Below, piece after piece: positions 61,934 through 64,000 of a stretch of 64,000 nucleotides of DNA. The notes below the pieces were generated by a model, which had not been told where the DNA came from, did no database searches, and worked only from the letters and a program-made list of their open reading frames with translations. The stretch covers positions 6,088,501-6,152,500 of the forward strand of contig NZ_JACHMB010000001.1 in the NCBI RefSeq assembly GCF_014204795.1, read 5' to 3'. The translations under genes were made by a program, and so were the position numbers. Each line of letters opens with the position of its first letter. Position 1 is the first letter of the stretch. Source of the stretch: Nonomuraea jabiensis. Its GTDB lineage: Bacteria; Actinomycetota; Actinomycetes; Streptosporangiales; Streptosporangiaceae.

Positions 61934-64000
61934 TCACATTCCGGACCAGCCAGGTTCCAAGGCGATGCGGTCGAGGTCGGGGGCCGGGGTCGTGTCGTTG
62001 TGGAACTTCACGGTGTTGGTGCCGGCCTTCAGCGTGACGGGCAGGCTGACCGTGTACGGGGTCTTGTTGCCCACGCCGTTCACCTTCACCTCGATCGGCG
62101 TCGCGCCGTTGACGGTGACGAAGTACGAGCGCGGACCGTTGACGGTGAAGTCGGCGTACAGCGTGTACCGCCCGGCGGTCTCGACGTTCACGTCCTCGAA
62201 CAACACGTACGCGTCCGGCTCGCTGCCCTGGTCGGGGCCGCCGCCGATGTTGCGTACCTTCTGGCCGCCCGAGCAGGCCGCGCAGGCGGTGATCCCGGCC
62301 TGCCCGATCTTGTTGCGGGAGTCCTCGGCCTCGCGCATGAACACCCGGTCGGCCGGGCGCCTGCGCACCTGCAGTTGCCCGGTGACCGTGCCGGGACGGC
62401 CGAGCGAATGGAACGAGGCCTTGACCGGGATGTCGGTGGGTTCCACGTCCTTGCCGGGCGGTGAGGTGAGCGTCCAGGTGCCCGTCAGCGTCTGCCCGAG
62501 CCGTACGGTGTCGGCCGTGATCGCCTGGCCCTGAACCGTCCAGCCCGCCGGGACGTCCGGGGCCAGGGCGACCTGGTCGAGCACGTCGTCGCTGTCCAGG
62601 CGCAGGGTGGCCGTGACCTTCCACGTCTGCTGTCCGGGGCCTGCCCACTGCAGGCCGGAGGGGTCGACGGTCATGGTGGTCCTGGGCGTGTACGAGGCGG
62701 GCGGCATCGGGGCGACGGCGATGCGGTCCACTCCGGCGTCCCCGGACGGGGTGCCGGAGAGCGCGATCGTGTTGGCGCCCGCGTTCAGGGTGACGGGCAG
62801 GGCGGTGGACATGGGCACGTCCTTGACGCCGGCCGGCACCTGTACCTGGAGCGGGGCCGCGCCGTTGACGGTGATCGAGACGGTAGCGGGCGCGGTGGAG
62901 GTGTGGTCGAGCTGGAGGCGGTACTCGCCCGCCGCCGGAGCCGTCACGTCCCGGTAGGTCACGGTGCCGCGGCGCAGCCCGGTCACCTGGGCGCCGCCCG
63001 AGCAGGCGGGGCAGTCCTCGACTCGTGCCGTGCCGGAGCGGCGCTGCCGTTCGGCCTCCAGCGGCAGGGCGTCGCGCGAGAGCGGGTAGGACCTGGCGAC
63101 CTGGATCTCGTCGATGCGCAGCTTGCGGTAGAAACGCGGGGCCTGCGCGCCCGCCCAGGTGCTGAGCACCTCCAGCTTCACATAACGGCCGTGCCGCTCG
63201 CCCAGGTCGATGACCTGCGTGCCGCGCGCGCTGGGCAGCACGCCGGACCGCGCCGGCGCGCCCCAGCGGCGGCCGTCGTCACTGACGTAGACGCGGTAGT
63301 CCTTGATCCGGGCGGAGTCCTCGGGCCGCCCGAAGGTGCTCCTGGCATGGGTGGGCGACCATTCGCGCTGGTTGACGGCCAGGTACGCCACCTTGTCCCG
63401 CCTGCCGAGATCCAGCGTCACGGATACCGGCAGGCGCCCGCCCGAGTCCCAGTAGCTCTCGAACGAGCCGTCCACCAGCGCCGGGGCCGAGGACCTGAGG
63501 GCTTTTCGAGGGTAGAAGCCTTGGCGGCCGGCCGTCTCGACCTTGAACACCGTGTCGTAGTCGTCCCACCGCGTGATGCCGAGGATCGTCAGATAGCCGC
63601 CGGACTGGGTGAAGCGCATCGGCTCGCCGGTGCGCAGGTCGCTGATCCCGGTGACCCGGTAACCGTTGTCGCGCAGGCGTACCTGGTCGGTGCTGGGCCT
63701 GGTGATCACGTGTACGTACTGGAGGTTGCCCGAGCGGGGCAGGGTGATCACGCCGTGCGCGCCGTCGTTCCAGGAGCCGGGCTGCATGCCGCCGTACATG
63801 TAGCCGCCGCCCTCGGTGGCCCGCAGCGACTCCTGGATCGGCGGCAGCCAGGTGGACATGAAGGCGTTGAACCTCTCCTGCTGCGGCGGGAACCTGCCGT
63901 TGACCATCGCGGTCTCGGCCATCAGCGACTTCATCGAGGAGCCGGCGTTGGTGACGTAGCGGCCGGTGGACAGGCGGAAGTCGACGGGGTGGTCGCCGCC
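61934..64000 (-). CDS. C-terminal part of a large glycoside-hydrolase-like protein with CBMs
   Basis: At least 688 residues, open at the window end, so the N terminus is missing. The first part (MSTWLPPIQESL, MQPGSWNDGAHGVI, then WDDYDTVFKVE) looks like the end of a catalytic barrel and its C-terminal beta domain, as in secreted fucosidase-like enzymes; this is tentative. Then a discoidin (F5/8C, CBM32-like) domain (LPVSVTLDLGRRDKVAYLAV, YRVYVSDDGRRW), a CBM6/35-like module, an NPCBM-associated Ig domain, and a second CBM6/35-like module. Both CBM modules open with a CxxCSGG motif (CPACSGG, CAACSGG) and end in an LDRIA/VDRIA segment. Extracellular carbohydrate binding is likely. Confidence 0.8.
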   Translation of the reverse strand, partial: GGDHPVDFRLSTGRYVTNAGSSMKSLMAETAMVNGRFPPQQERFNAFMSTWLPPIQESLRATEGGGYMYGGMQPGSWNDGAHGVITLPRSGNLQYVHVITRPSTDQVRLRDNGYRVTGISDLRTGEPMRFTQSGGYLTILGITRWDDYDTVFKVETAGRQGFYPRKALRSSAPALVDGSFESYWDSGGRLPVSVTLDLGRRDKVAYLAVNQREWSPTHARSTFGRPEDSARIKDYRVYVSDDGRRWGAPARSGVLPSARGTQVIDLGERHGRYVKLEVLSTWAGAQAPRFYRKLRIDEIQVARSYPLSRDALPLEAERQRRSGTARVEDCPACSGGAQVTGLRRGTVTYRDVTAPAAGEYRLQLDHTSTAPATVSITVNGAAPLQVQVPAGVKDVPMSTALPVTLNAGANTIALSGTPSGDAGVDRIAVAPMPPASYTPRTTMTVDPSGLQWAGPGQQTWKVTATLRLDSDDVLDQVALAPDVPAGWTVQGQAITADTVRLGQTLTGTWTLTSPPGKDVEPTDIPVKASFHSLGRPGTVTGQLQVRRRPADRVFMREAEDSRNKIGQAGITACAACSGGQKVRNIGGGPDQGSEPDAYVLFEDVNVETAGRYTLYADFTVNGPRSYFVTVNGATPIEVKVNGVGNKTPYTVSLPVTLKAGTNTVKFHNDTTPAPDLDRIALEPGWSGM

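Overview
The window is about 70% G+C, nearly every gene keeps G or C in the third codon position, and GTG starts and 4-nt ATGA/GTGA gene overlaps are common. Together with a NarL-type two-component pair, an AfsR/SARP regulator, a CU044_5270-family protein beside an ECF sigma factor, and Tat-exported enzymes, this points to a filamentous actinobacterium, most likely Streptosporangiaceae (Nonomuraea-like). The genus is an inference, not shown by the sequence. No rRNA, tRNA, CRISPR array or insertion sequence was recognised.

Layout. 1-8426: ordinary chromosomal genes (3' end of an ABC exporter, TetR regulator, two unknown proteins, an ArsB/NhaD-type permease, histidine kinase and response regulator, a large SARP-type regulator). 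8463-56752: a pectin/rhamnogalacturonan utilisation locus of about 48 kb. 57062-64000: a CU044_5270 protein with its ECF sigma factor, a subtilisin-like protease, and the C-terminal part of a large protein with carbohydrate-binding modules that runs off the end.

The pectin locus has five transcription blocks. (i) 14856 down to 8463, minus: GH29, GH78, GH43-like and GH28. (ii) 14986-19662, plus: GH2 and an acyltransferase fused to an unknown domain. (iii) 25245 down to 19599, minus: a divergent GH127-like enzyme, GH78 and a GDSL esterase. GH127 (25449-27329) stands alone on the plus strand. (iv) 45368 down to 27354, minus: 13 tightly packed genes, namely PL1 pectate lyase, a complete Opp/Dpp-type ABC importer, two BNR/sialidase-like propellers, an extra solute-binding protein, two DUF4038 (apiosidase-like) proteins, an unknown 734-aa protein and a GH28. 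(v) 47266 down to 46241: a SorC-family regulator; then a decayed nucleoside hydrolase, a Tat-exported alpha/beta hydrolase and a CE8 pectin methylesterase on minus, and on plus a second sugar ABC system (binding protein and two permeases, no ATPase) with an intact nucleoside hydrolase.

How it may work (inference). Only PL1, CE8, one GH28, the alpha/beta hydrolase and one BNR protein have export signals. The exo-acting debranching enzymes (two GH78, GH29, GH2, two GH127-type, GDSL esterase, DUF4038 proteins, the second GH28) have none. This fits partial depolymerisation outside the cell, capture of large branched oligosaccharides by the peptide-type importer, and debranching in the cytoplasm. 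The mix of rhamnosidases, beta-L-arabinofuranosidases, a fucosidase and apiosidase-like proteins resembles the enzyme set needed for rhamnogalacturonan I or II side chains. Several members are unusual: GH28s without the usual His, a DUF4038 copy without its acid/base, a remote GH127 relative, and an acyltransferase-toroid fusion.

A second theme is short tandem repeats. In-frame arrays of 12, 36, 39 or 48 bp sit in five genes, and G+C-rich minisatellites fill the three long gene-free stretches (45369-46240, 47267-48047, 49951-50610). Against this background a few A+T-rich islands stand out as promoter/operator regions.
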